Source: SVTX01 sp045659745
Lineage (GTDB): Bacteria > Bacillota > Clostridia > Oscillospirales > CAG-272
Direction of reading: 5' to 3'
Assembly: GCA_045659745.1 (NCBI GenBank)
Contig: JAZRCL010000019.1
Span: forward strand, 1 to 10,073
DNA length: 10,073 nucleotides
Shown piece by piece: positions 4,715-10,073 of the stretch. The number at the start of each line of letters is the position of its first letter. Positions within the stretch are counted from its first letter, which is position 1. The translations under genes were made by a program, and so were the position numbers. The notes under the pieces were generated by a model that was not told the DNA's origin, did not search any database, and saw only the letters and a list, made by a program, of their open reading frames with translations.

Positions 4715-5729
4715 TACACCGATATACAGAGCGGTGACAGTGGAGCAGGCGACGGATATTTTATGTGACGGACAAAGATATCTTATACTTTTTCACGTAC
4801 ATCCCGACGGTGACTCGGTAGGCTCTGCGTTTGCTCTCCGCTCGCTTATATGCGAGACGGGCAGAGAGGCGTGGTGTATTTGCGCCAATGAGATCCCCGA
4901 GAGATTGCAGTTTCTGTCATATGATGCGCAGGAGAGCGTTCTGCCGGAGAATATTCCCGATGGGTATATTCCCGACACAATAGTGTCGGTTGATACGGCG
5001 TCTCCGTCCCAGCTCGGCAGTCTTTATGACACATATAAGGACAAAATAGACCTAATGATAGATCATCACGGCAAGGGTACGTATTATGCAGACCATTACG
5101 TCTCGTCTGAGATGTCAGCTTGCGGCGAGGTTTTGTACGGATTGCTTGAAAACGTGGCGAGAAAATGCAACATCTGCGAGCTTTCAGTCAGAGTAAAGGC
5201 TCTTTTGTATGCGGCTATAAGCGCGGATACGGGTTGCTTCAGATATAATAACACGACTCCTGCGGCGCACAAAATAGCGGCGGATATTATTGCGCAGGGA
5301 ATTGACACATCTGATATCAATCACCGTCTGTTCGGTATTAAGACGCTCAAGCAGATGCAGGTCGAGCACGCTGGCTTTGAGAGAATGAATTTTTATGCAG
5401 GCGGCAGAATTGCCGTGATAACCTTCCCGTATAGTCTTAAGGAGCAGTATGGCGCGACGGACGAAAATCTTGAGACACTCATTGATGTCGCCCGCTCGGT
5501 AAAGGGCGTTGAGGTCGCGGCGGTTATAAAGCAGTTCGGGCAGGAAAACAAATTCAGAGTTTCTATGCGCTCGTCAAGTGACTTTGACGTATCCGAGGTA
5601 TGCGCAAGATACGGCGGCGGTGGACATTCTCGTGCGGCTGGATGCACGCTCAATTGCGACTCTATTCTCACGGCAGAAATGACAATAGTTTCGGTAGTTG
5701 AGATGAGATTTGCGGAAAAAGAAATATAA
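4707..5729 (+). CDS. nrnA: DHH/DHHA1 phosphoesterase, nanoRNase / pAp phosphatase NrnA
   Basis: NrnA degrades 2-5-nt RNA (nanoRNA) and removes the 3' phosphate from pAp, using two Mn ions held by the DHH domain. The metal-binding motifs are intact: HVHPDGDSVGS (H30, D34, D36), VDTASPSQLG (D96) and DHHGKG (D119-H120-H121). The C-terminal DHHA1 domain ends in the substrate-binding GGGGHSRAAG (303-312). At 340 aa it has the usual length. I chose the ATG at 4707 because it begins 8 nt inside rbfA with GAGGA upstream, giving translational coupling; a longer frame from 4641 would run through rbfA coding sequence and adds 22 residues unlike the family. The only related ambiguity is RecJ-like or c-di-AMP-cleaving (GdpP-type) phosphodiesterases, which are longer and carry extra domains. 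A terminator follows directly. Confidence 0.94.
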   Translation: MTDTPIYRAVTVEQATDILCDGQRYLILFHVHPDGDSVGSAFALRSLICETGREAWCICANEIPERLQFLSYDAQESVLPENIPDGYIPDTIVSVDTASPSQLGSLYDTYKDKIDLMIDHHGKGTYYADHYVSSEMSACGEVLYGLLENVARKCNICELSVRVKALLYAAISADTGCFRYNNTTPAAHKIAADIIAQGIDTSDINHRLFGIKTLKQMQVEHAGFERMNFYAGGRIAVITFPYSLKEQYGATDENLETLIDVARSVKGVEVAAVIKQFGQENKFRVSMRSSSDFDVSEVCARYGGGGHSRAAGCTLNCDSILTAEMTIVSVVEMRFAEKEI

Positions 5730-5730
5730 A

Positions 5731-5765
5731 AAATCCCTGACGCGTTGGCGTCAGGGATAATTTTT
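5731..5765. terminator. Bidirectional terminator between nrnA (+) and the LRR lipoprotein gene (-)
   Basis: A perfect 11-bp stem, 5733-5743 (ATCCCTGACGC) with 5748-5758, closes a GTTG tetraloop. On the plus strand TTTTT follows at 5761-5765. On the minus strand the stem runs into TTTTTTATATTTC. It starts 4 nt after the nrnA stop and lies 25 nt beyond the stop of the convergent gene. Confidence 0.9.
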
Positions 5766-5782
5766 AGTTGTATTTTTGAAGT

Positions 5783-6598
5783 TTATTCAACCGTCTTGTT
5801 GATGGTCTTGTCTGTGGTTGAGCCTGCCTCGTAAACAAGCACCTCGGGCTTGTCAGTTGCAAGTGTACCAAATGCGTATTCGCCAACACTTTCAATGTTT
5901 GAGCCAAGGTTAAGAGTTTCAAGAGCGTCGCAAGCTGCAAATGCTGTTCTGCCGACGGTTGTGAGGGTTTCGGGAAGTGTCACGGTCTTGAGAGCTGAGC
6001 ACTCAAAGAATACGCCCTCGCCAAGAGATATAAGTCCCTCGGGAAGAGTGATGGTTGTAAGAGCCGAGCAGCCGTTAAACGCATAGTCGCCGATTTCTGT
6101 AAGAAGAGCCTTTTGGGGTGCAAAATTTACTATTGTAAGAGCTTCACATCCAACGAACGCGCCCTTGCCGATGGTCTCTACGTTTGCGGGGAGCTTTATC
6201 TGATACATAGAGGAGCAAAGCGAGAATGCCCAGTCACCGATTGCCTCAACGGTATCGGGAAGTGTGACGGATACCAGAGTTGTACAAGCGCTGAACGCTT
6301 CATCACCTATCTCAACTACAGTACGCTCACTTCCGGGAAGGATCTCGGGAATGGTTATGGAATGAAGACCTGATACACGCGGAGTATATCCTGTAATTAT
6401 TGCATAGTCAGTTCCTTTAGCCTTGTAAGAAAGAGTTCCGAGGACCTTGCCGTATGTGTCCTTTATGTCATATGTAGTTGTTTCAGCGTAGTTGGTGATT
6501 GCGCCCTCGATGTCCTCGTCCTCTTTGCTGCAAGCCACAAGCGAGCAAACAGAGCATATAAGAAGGAGAGAAAGGAGCGCGGCTAAAAGCTTTTTCAT
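5783..6598 (-). CDS. BspA-like leucine-rich-repeat (LRR_5) surface lipoprotein
   Basis: The N-terminus is a type II signal peptide: MKKLL, a hydrophobic stretch to residue 22 and a lipobox LVAC with the lipidated Cys at position 23, followed by an acidic tether. The 271-aa product should be anchored on the outer face of the membrane. From about residue 96 to 244 there are seven repeats of the BspA/Treponema type, recognised by (I/L/V)G..(A/V)F..C at I97, I120, I143, I169, L192, V215 and V238. The period is 23 residues, with one of 26, and the pattern continues as L..(V/I).LP. Such proteins in gut and oral bacteria are linked to adhesion, but the ligand is unknown. I chose the ATG at 6598 because GGAGG lies 9 nt upstream; an in-frame ATG at 6616 would place this site inside the coding region. 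Downstream it shares a terminator with nrnA. Confidence 0.9.
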   Translation of the reverse strand: MKKLLAALLSLLLICSVCSLVACSKEDEDIEGAITNYAETTTYDIKDTYGKVLGTLSYKAKGTDYAIITGYTPRVSGLHSITIPEILPGSERTVVEIGDEAFSACTTLVSVTLPDTVEAIGDWAFSLCSSMYQIKLPANVETIGKGAFVGCEALTIVNFAPQKALLTEIGDYAFNGCSALTTITLPEGLISLGEGVFFECSALKTVTLPETLTTVGRTAFAACDALETLNLGSNIESVGEYAFGTLATDKPEVLVYEAGSTTDKTINKTVE

Positions 6599-6635
6599 TA
6601 TTGGTATCCTCCACAAGATTTTCGTGAATGGAGAC

Positions 6636-6654
6636 GCCCTGCATATAAAAGGGC
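6636..6654 (-). promoter_or_regulatory. Small hairpin in the leader of the LRR lipoprotein mRNA
   Basis: GCCCT (6636-6640) and AGGGC (6650-6654) can pair around a 9-nt A/T-rich loop in the leader of about 70 nt between the promoter at 6677-6705 and the start codon. It has no T-tract and does not match a riboswitch known to me. It may affect message stability or may be a chance stem. Confidence 0.3.
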
Positions 6655-6676
6655 ATAGTACTCATCATCTAAAAAA

Positions 6677-6705
6677 ATTATACAACAAAAAACGGGATTT
6701 GTCAA
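6677..6705 (-). promoter_or_regulatory. Consensus promoter of the LRR lipoprotein gene
   Basis: On the minus strand, TTGACA (complement of 6700-6705) and TATAAT (complement of 6677-6682) are exactly 17 nt apart, a full consensus match. The predicted start near 6670 gives a leader of about 70 nt, so strong expression is likely unless the leader is regulated. Confidence 0.85.
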
Positions 6706-6765
6706 TAGATTGCTTATCAATTAAGGGAAATGTTTGTAAAAAATTAAAAAGAGGAGAACATATTA

Positions 6766-6794
6766 TTGTAATTTTTGGCTATCTGTGATATAAT
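6766..6794 (+). promoter_or_regulatory. Promoter of comM with extended -10
   Basis: TTGTAA at 6766-6771 and TATAAT at 6789-6794 are 17 nt apart. TGA directly before the -10 gives the TGn extension. It lies 32 nt before the comM start codon and is divergent from the LRR promoter about 60 nt away. I see no repeated competence-type (ComK or SigX/CIN-box) motif. Confidence 0.75.
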
Positions 6795-6826
6795 AAAGTC
6801 AATTTATAGGACAAGAGAGGAAAGTT

Positions 6827-8380
6827 ATGTTATCTTGTATTTACAGCGCGGGAATATTCGGTATAGACGGATACATAGTGACAGTAGAGGCGGACGGTCA
6901 GCCCAGACTTCCAAACTTTGAGCTTGTCGGCTTGCCCGATATGGCGGTCAAGGAGGCAAAGGAGAGAGTGAGGACGGCGTGCATCAATAGTGGGTACAGA
7001 TTTCCTGAGATGTCGTTTATGCTCAATCTCGCACCTGCGGACAGAAAAAAGGAAGGCTCTGCGTATGACGTAGCCATACTTCTCGGAATTATGAAATGTG
7101 CGGGAATAGTGCGCTCGGATATAGACGTATCGGGGGCTTGCTTTGTGGGCGAGCTTTCGCTTTCGGGAGCTTTGCGAAGTGTTCGTGGGGTGCTTTCAAT
7201 GTGCGTTGCGGCGAGAGATGCAGGATTTAAGGAATTTTACGCGCCCAGAGATAATGCGTTTGAAGCGGCGGCAGTTGAGGGAATTTCTGTGTACGCAGTG
7301 GATAATATGCGTCAGCTTGTGTCTCATCTCAACGGCACGGAGCCCCTCGAGCCTGTAAAATACAACAGAAATGAATTTTTGAGCTCATCAAGAGAGTACG
7401 GTATAGATTTTTCTGACGTTAAGGGTCAGGCGCAGGCAAAAAGAGCTATGGAGATTGCCGCAACCGGCGGTCATAACATACTTCTTATAGGCCCTCCCGG
7501 TACGGGTAAGTCTATGCTTGCCAAAAGGCTTTCGACCATTCTTCCTCCACTCACGTTTGGAGAGGCTATTGAGACGACAAAGGTACATTCCGTTGCGGGA
7601 ACTCTGCCTGACGGAGTATCCCTTGTGTCTACACGCCCTTTCCGTTCACCGCATCATACTATGAGCGCGGTAAGTCTTGTGGGCGGAGGCGTGAATCCCA
7701 CGCCCGGAGAGGTGTCGCTTGCCAATAACGGCGTGCTGTTTTTGGACGAGCTTCCCGAATTTCCCAAGCAGGTGACGGATGCGCTTCGTCAGCCGCTCGA
7801 GGACGGCAAGGTGACCATAACCAGAGCCAGCGGACGAGTGACGTTTCCTTGCTCATTTATGCTTGTCGGCGCGATGAACCCCTGCAGATGCGGATATTTC
7901 GGACATCCCACTCGCAAATGTACCTGCAAGCCCGGTGACGTCAAGAGATATATTTCACGAATAAGCGGCCCTATGCTTGACAGAATTGACATTCAGATAG
8001 AGCTCCCGTCCTTGACGTACGACGAAATCTCCGATAGACATACTACCTCCGAGAAAAGCGAGGTAGTGCGCGAGCGAGTCACAAAAGCAAGAGAATTTGC
8101 CCGCGAGAGAATGAAGGGTGACGGAGTTATCTGCAATGCCAGACTTGACGCGTCGGGCATACGTAAATACTGTCAGGCGGATGATGACGCTATGGCATTG
8201 CTCAAGGCGGCATACGATACTATGGGACTGTCAGCGCGCGGATACGACCGCATAATGCGAGTTGCGAGAACTATTGCGGACCTTGCCGAGAGTGAGCTGA
8301 TACGCGCCGAGCATATCGCGGAGGCGATACAGTTCCGCAGCCTTGACAGAAAGTATTGGGGAATTGGAGACGAGGATTGA
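6827..8380 (+). CDS. comM: ComM/YifB-family AAA+ ATPase (Mg-chelatase-like branch-migration helicase)
   Basis: The 517-aa protein has the complete three-part architecture of the YifB/ComM family. The N-terminal Lon-protease-like/ChlI domain covers about 1-175 (FELVGLPD, FMLNLAPADRKKEGSAYDV). The AAA+ Mg-chelatase core has Walker A GPPGTGKS at 222-229, Walker B LFLDE at 304-308 and arginine-rich sensor segment GPMLDRIDIQ at 381-390. The C-terminal Mg_chelatase_C domain is about 425-510 (LSARGYDRIMRVARTIADL). Four Cys (C353, C355, C365, C367) form the family's CRCGYFGH...CTC insert. In Gram-negative bacteria ComM promotes branch migration during natural transformation; the role in Firmicutes is assumed to be similar. 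Neighbours are unrelated. AGAGGAAAG precedes the start. The gene is closed by its own terminator, so it is a single-gene unit. Confidence 0.95.
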   Translation: MLSCIYSAGIFGIDGYIVTVEADGQPRLPNFELVGLPDMAVKEAKERVRTACINSGYRFPEMSFMLNLAPADRKKEGSAYDVAILLGIMKCAGIVRSDIDVSGACFVGELSLSGALRSVRGVLSMCVAARDAGFKEFYAPRDNAFEAAAVEGISVYAVDNMRQLVSHLNGTEPLEPVKYNRNEFLSSSREYGIDFSDVKGQAQAKRAMEIAATGGHNILLIGPPGTGKSMLAKRLSTILPPLTFGEAIETTKVHSVAGTLPDGVSLVSTRPFRSPHHTMSAVSLVGGGVNPTPGEVSLANNGVLFLDELPEFPKQVTDALRQPLEDGKVTITRASGRVTFPCSFMLVGAMNPCRCGYFGHPTRKCTCKPGDVKRYISRISGPMLDRIDIQIELPSLTYDEISDRHTTSEKSEVVRERVTKAREFARERMKGDGVICNARLDASGIRKYCQADDDAMALLKAAYDTMGLSARGYDRIMRVARTIADLAESELIRAEHIAEAIQFRSLDRKYWGIGDED

Positions 8381-8388
8381 TTTTTTGT

Positions 8389-8421
8389 GGGCGGTGTATA
8401 GCTACACCGCCCGCGCTTTTT
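8389..8421 (+). terminator. Rho-independent terminator of comM
   Basis: A perfect 10-bp GC-rich stem, 8389-8398 (GGGCGGTGTA) with 8403-8412, closes a TAGC loop and is followed after GCGC by TTTTT (8417-8421). Its T-tract runs into the -35 of the distal promoter candidate for the citrate synthase gene. Confidence 0.85.
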
Positions 8422-8448
8422 GACAAAATTGCAATAACTAAATTTAAT
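8420..8448 (+). promoter_or_regulatory. Distal candidate promoter of the citrate synthase gene
   Basis: TTGACA at 8420-8425 and TTTAAT (5 of 6) at 8443-8448 are 17 nt apart. It begins in the T-tract of the comM terminator. A transcript from here would have a leader of about 120 nt; I see no recognisable riboswitch in it. Confidence 0.5.
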
Positions 8449-8513
8449 TCTTGCAAAATGCGAGGGGATTCACCGCGGTTCGACCATCATATTGAAAGTT
8501 TACAATTTGTTAA

Positions 8514-8542
8514 TTGCGAAAAAATAAAACAAGTGGTATAAT
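8514..8542 (+). promoter_or_regulatory. Proximal promoter of the citrate synthase gene
   Basis: TTGCGA at 8514-8519 is a weak -35, with a perfect TATAAT at 8537-8542 after 17 nt and a TGG extension directly before it. The start codon lies 34 nt beyond the -10 box. Confidence 0.7.
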
Positions 8543-8576
8543 TATCCTAATGTTTTGGTTTTGAAGGTGTGAAAAA

Positions 8577-9965
8577 ATGCAGCTTAATTCAAAAAAATAT
8601 TCAAACGATCATGACGAAGCAATAGAAAATATATTTCAGGAGATGCTGACAGACGCGAAGAATGCGTACGTCATACCCCGTGAGGCATTTGATAAGTATC
8701 ATATCAAACGAGGTCTGCGTGAGATTGACGGCTCGGGTGTTCGCGCGGGTGTCACCAAGGTTGGAAACGTTCACGGATACGTAATCAACGAGGGCGAGAA
8801 GATGCCGGATGACGGATCATTGGAGTACCGCGGCTATAAGATGAGTCAGCTTGTGCAGAATTTTTCCCGAGAGGATCGATTCGGATTTGAGGAGTGCGCG
8901 TATCTTTTGTTTTTCGGCTATCTGCCCACGAAGGAGGAGCTTGATCATTTCAACGAGCTGCTTGCATCCTACCGCCGTCTGCCCCCTCGATTTACCGAGG
9001 ATATAATTATGAAAGCGCCCTCGCGCTCTATAATGAACAAGATGGCAACGTCGGTGCTTTCTCTTTATTCTTACGACGATAATCCTGACGATACAAGTCT
9101 TGAAAATATGCTTCATCAGAGCATGGAGATAGTCGCGCGTCTGCCGGTTATCGCGGCGCAGTCCTATGCGGTATATCAGAGTGCGTTTATGGACAAGAGC
9201 TTAAACATTCATAACCCTCTTGAGGAGCTTTCCACGGCGGAGAACTTTTTGAGAGTGCTTCGCCCCGACTCAAAATATACCGACGACGAGGCAAAGCTTC
9301 TTGACCTGGCGCTGGTTATACACGCGGAGCACGGAGGAGGAAACTGCTCGACCTTTACCTGCCGTACACTGTCAAGCTCGGGAACGGACACATATTCCGC
9401 GATCTCGGCGGCTATAGGCGCCTTGAAGGGTCCCCGTCACGGCGGAGCTAATATCAAGGTTCAGGAAATGTTCGACTGCATAAAGGCAAACGTAGTTAAT
9501 ACCAAGGACGACGGAGAGGTCTCGGACTTCCTTCTCAAGATATTGCGCAAGGAAGCGGGCGACGGCTCGGGACTTATCTACGGTATGGGTCACGCGATCT
9601 ATACAAAGTCCGACCCCAGAGCAGTAATGCTCAAGCAGGCGGCGCGCAAGCTTGCCTACGAAAAGGGATTTGGAGATGACTTTGAGCTACTTGAGAGGAT
9701 AGAGCGGATCACACCCGACCTGTTCAATACATACAAGGGAACGGACAAGAATATGTGCGCAAATGTGGATCTTTATTCTGGTCTTGTTTACCGCATGCTC
9801 GGAATACCTACCGAGATGTATACGCCTCTGTTTGCCGTGGCGAGAGTTGCGGGATGGTGCGCTCACAGAATGGAGGAATATTGTACGTCAAGTAAGATAA
9901 TACGCCCCGCGTATAAATGTATTTCAAAATCAAAGGATTATATTTCGCTTGAAGATAGAATATAA
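8577..9965 (+). CDS. gltA: Citrate synthase (Si type; citrate/2-methylcitrate synthase family)
   Basis: It condenses acetyl-CoA with oxaloacetate to citrate in the cytoplasm, feeding the TCA cycle or, in fermentative Clostridia, the oxidative arm that makes 2-oxoglutarate for glutamate. All catalytic positions are present: H252 in HAEHGGGN, H288 in GPRHGGAN, H339 in GMGHAIY, the DPR arginine R348 and D398 in NVDLYSG. Conserved blocks STFTCR (258-263) and WCAHRMEE (427-434) also fit. At 462 aa it is slightly long because of a 50-residue N-terminal extension, as in many clostridial members. GHAIYT replaces the GHRVYK of proteobacterial enzymes, and I recall this as usual in that clade. A 2-methylcitrate synthase role cannot be excluded by sequence. 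It is not related to the Re-type enzyme of C. kluyveri. AAGGTG precedes the ATG, and the gene stands alone, without aconitase or isocitrate dehydrogenase in the window. Confidence 0.93.
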   Translation: MQLNSKKYSNDHDEAIENIFQEMLTDAKNAYVIPREAFDKYHIKRGLREIDGSGVRAGVTKVGNVHGYVINEGEKMPDDGSLEYRGYKMSQLVQNFSREDRFGFEECAYLLFFGYLPTKEELDHFNELLASYRRLPPRFTEDIIMKAPSRSIMNKMATSVLSLYSYDDNPDDTSLENMLHQSMEIVARLPVIAAQSYAVYQSAFMDKSLNIHNPLEELSTAENFLRVLRPDSKYTDDEAKLLDLALVIHAEHGGGNCSTFTCRTLSSSGTDTYSAISAAIGALKGPRHGGANIKVQEMFDCIKANVVNTKDDGEVSDFLLKILRKEAGDGSGLIYGMGHAIYTKSDPRAVMLKQAARKLAYEKGFGDDFELLERIERITPDLFNTYKGTDKNMCANVDLYSGLVYRMLGIPTEMYTPLFAVARVAGWCAHRMEEYCTSSKIIRPAYKCISKSKDYISLEDRI

Positions 9966-9976
9966 AAACATAAAGA

Positions 9977-10009
9977 CTCGTCCTAATCAAGTTGGGGCGA
10001 GCCTTTTTT
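9977..10009 (+). terminator. Rho-independent terminator of the citrate synthase gene
   Basis: CTCGTCC (9977-9983) pairs with GGGCGAG (9995-10001), with one G-U pair, around an 11-nt loop, followed by CC and TTTTTT at 10004-10009. It begins 12 nt after the stop codon. Confidence 0.8.
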
Positions 10010-10018
10010 GTGTAATAG

Positions 10019-10069
10019 AAAAAATCCCCACGTCATATATTAGTATATATTTATGACAAGCTGTGGGGA
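10019..10069 (-). terminator. Rho-independent terminator, minus strand, for a gene beyond the right edge
   Basis: TCCCCAC (10025-10031) pairs with GTGGGGA (10063-10069). Directly inside, GTCATA (10032-10037) pairs with TATGAC (10052-10057), leaving a 5-nt bulge (10058-10062) on one side and an A/T-rich loop. On the minus strand the stem is followed by TTTTTT (complement of 10019-10024). A convergent minus-strand gene should end just to the right. Confidence 0.75.
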
Positions 10070-10073
10070 GGGA

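Noticed and set aside
6599..6616. Longer start for the LRR lipoprotein at 6616
   Set aside because: The ribosome binding site GGAGG would then lie inside the coding region, and the signal peptide begins properly at MKKLL.
8421..8576. Possible riboswitch or small RNA upstream of citrate synthase
   Set aside because: I looked for conserved aptamer-like pairings or a second terminator and saw none; the stretch is explained well enough by two promoters.
1..10073. CRISPR array, tRNA, insertion sequence or attachment-site duplication
   Set aside because: No regularly spaced direct repeats, no cloverleaf-like tRNA sequence, no transposase or integrase frame and no terminal inverted repeats with target duplication were seen.

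Overview
The window looks like chromosomal DNA of a low- to mid-GC member of the Firmicutes, most probably an uncultured gut-type Clostridia. This rests on the gene repertoire (a DUF6512-type membrane protein, DHH-family NrnA next to rbfA, a BspA-like leucine-rich-repeat lipoprotein, a clostridial-style citrate synthase), on strong AGGAGG-type ribosome binding sites, on consensus TTGACA-17-TATAAT promoters and on compact GC-hairpin/T-tract terminators. No rRNA, tRNA, CRISPR array, transposase or integrase is visible.

Layout from left to right. (1) Positions 1-352, minus strand: the N-terminal part of a DUF6512-family membrane protein that runs off the left edge. (2) Positions 416-1847: a small divergent module. 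On the minus strand are a 73-aa Ada-like (H/C...CxxC) putative zinc-binding protein and a 191-aa membrane-anchored protein of unknown function, closed by a terminator with a second one beyond it. On the plus strand is a 108-aa XRE-family repressor-like protein. Three copies of an 11-bp element (ATAATTCCTAT or a near match) lie on and around two back-to-back promoters, which strongly suggests that the XRE protein controls itself and the two-gene operon. (3) Positions 1853-3224, minus strand: a cytoplasmic GH39-like glycoside hydrolase sharing a bidirectional terminator with the XRE gene. (4) Positions 3371-5758, plus strand: an unrecognised Cys-rich 287-aa protein, apparently with a leaderless mRNA, then rbfA and nrnA with overlapping ends. 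(5) Positions 5783-6598, minus strand: a BspA-like LRR lipoprotein converging on nrnA over another bidirectional terminator. (6) Positions 6827-8380, plus strand: the ComM/YifB AAA+ ATPase. (7) Positions 8577-9965, plus strand: a Si-type citrate synthase with two candidate promoters. (8) At the right edge, a minus-strand terminator for a gene lying beyond the window.

Most of the window is ordinary housekeeping sequence: ribosome maturation (rbfA), nanoRNA/pAp turnover (nrnA), DNA-uptake recombination (comM), entry to the TCA cycle or glutamate synthesis (citrate synthase), intracellular oligosaccharide cleavage (GH39-like) and a surface-exposed lipoprotein. The part most likely to be undescribed is the divergent XRE / Ada-like / membrane-protein module at 416-1847, followed by the Cys-rich 287-aa protein upstream of rbfA. 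For neither can a function be assigned from sequence alone.
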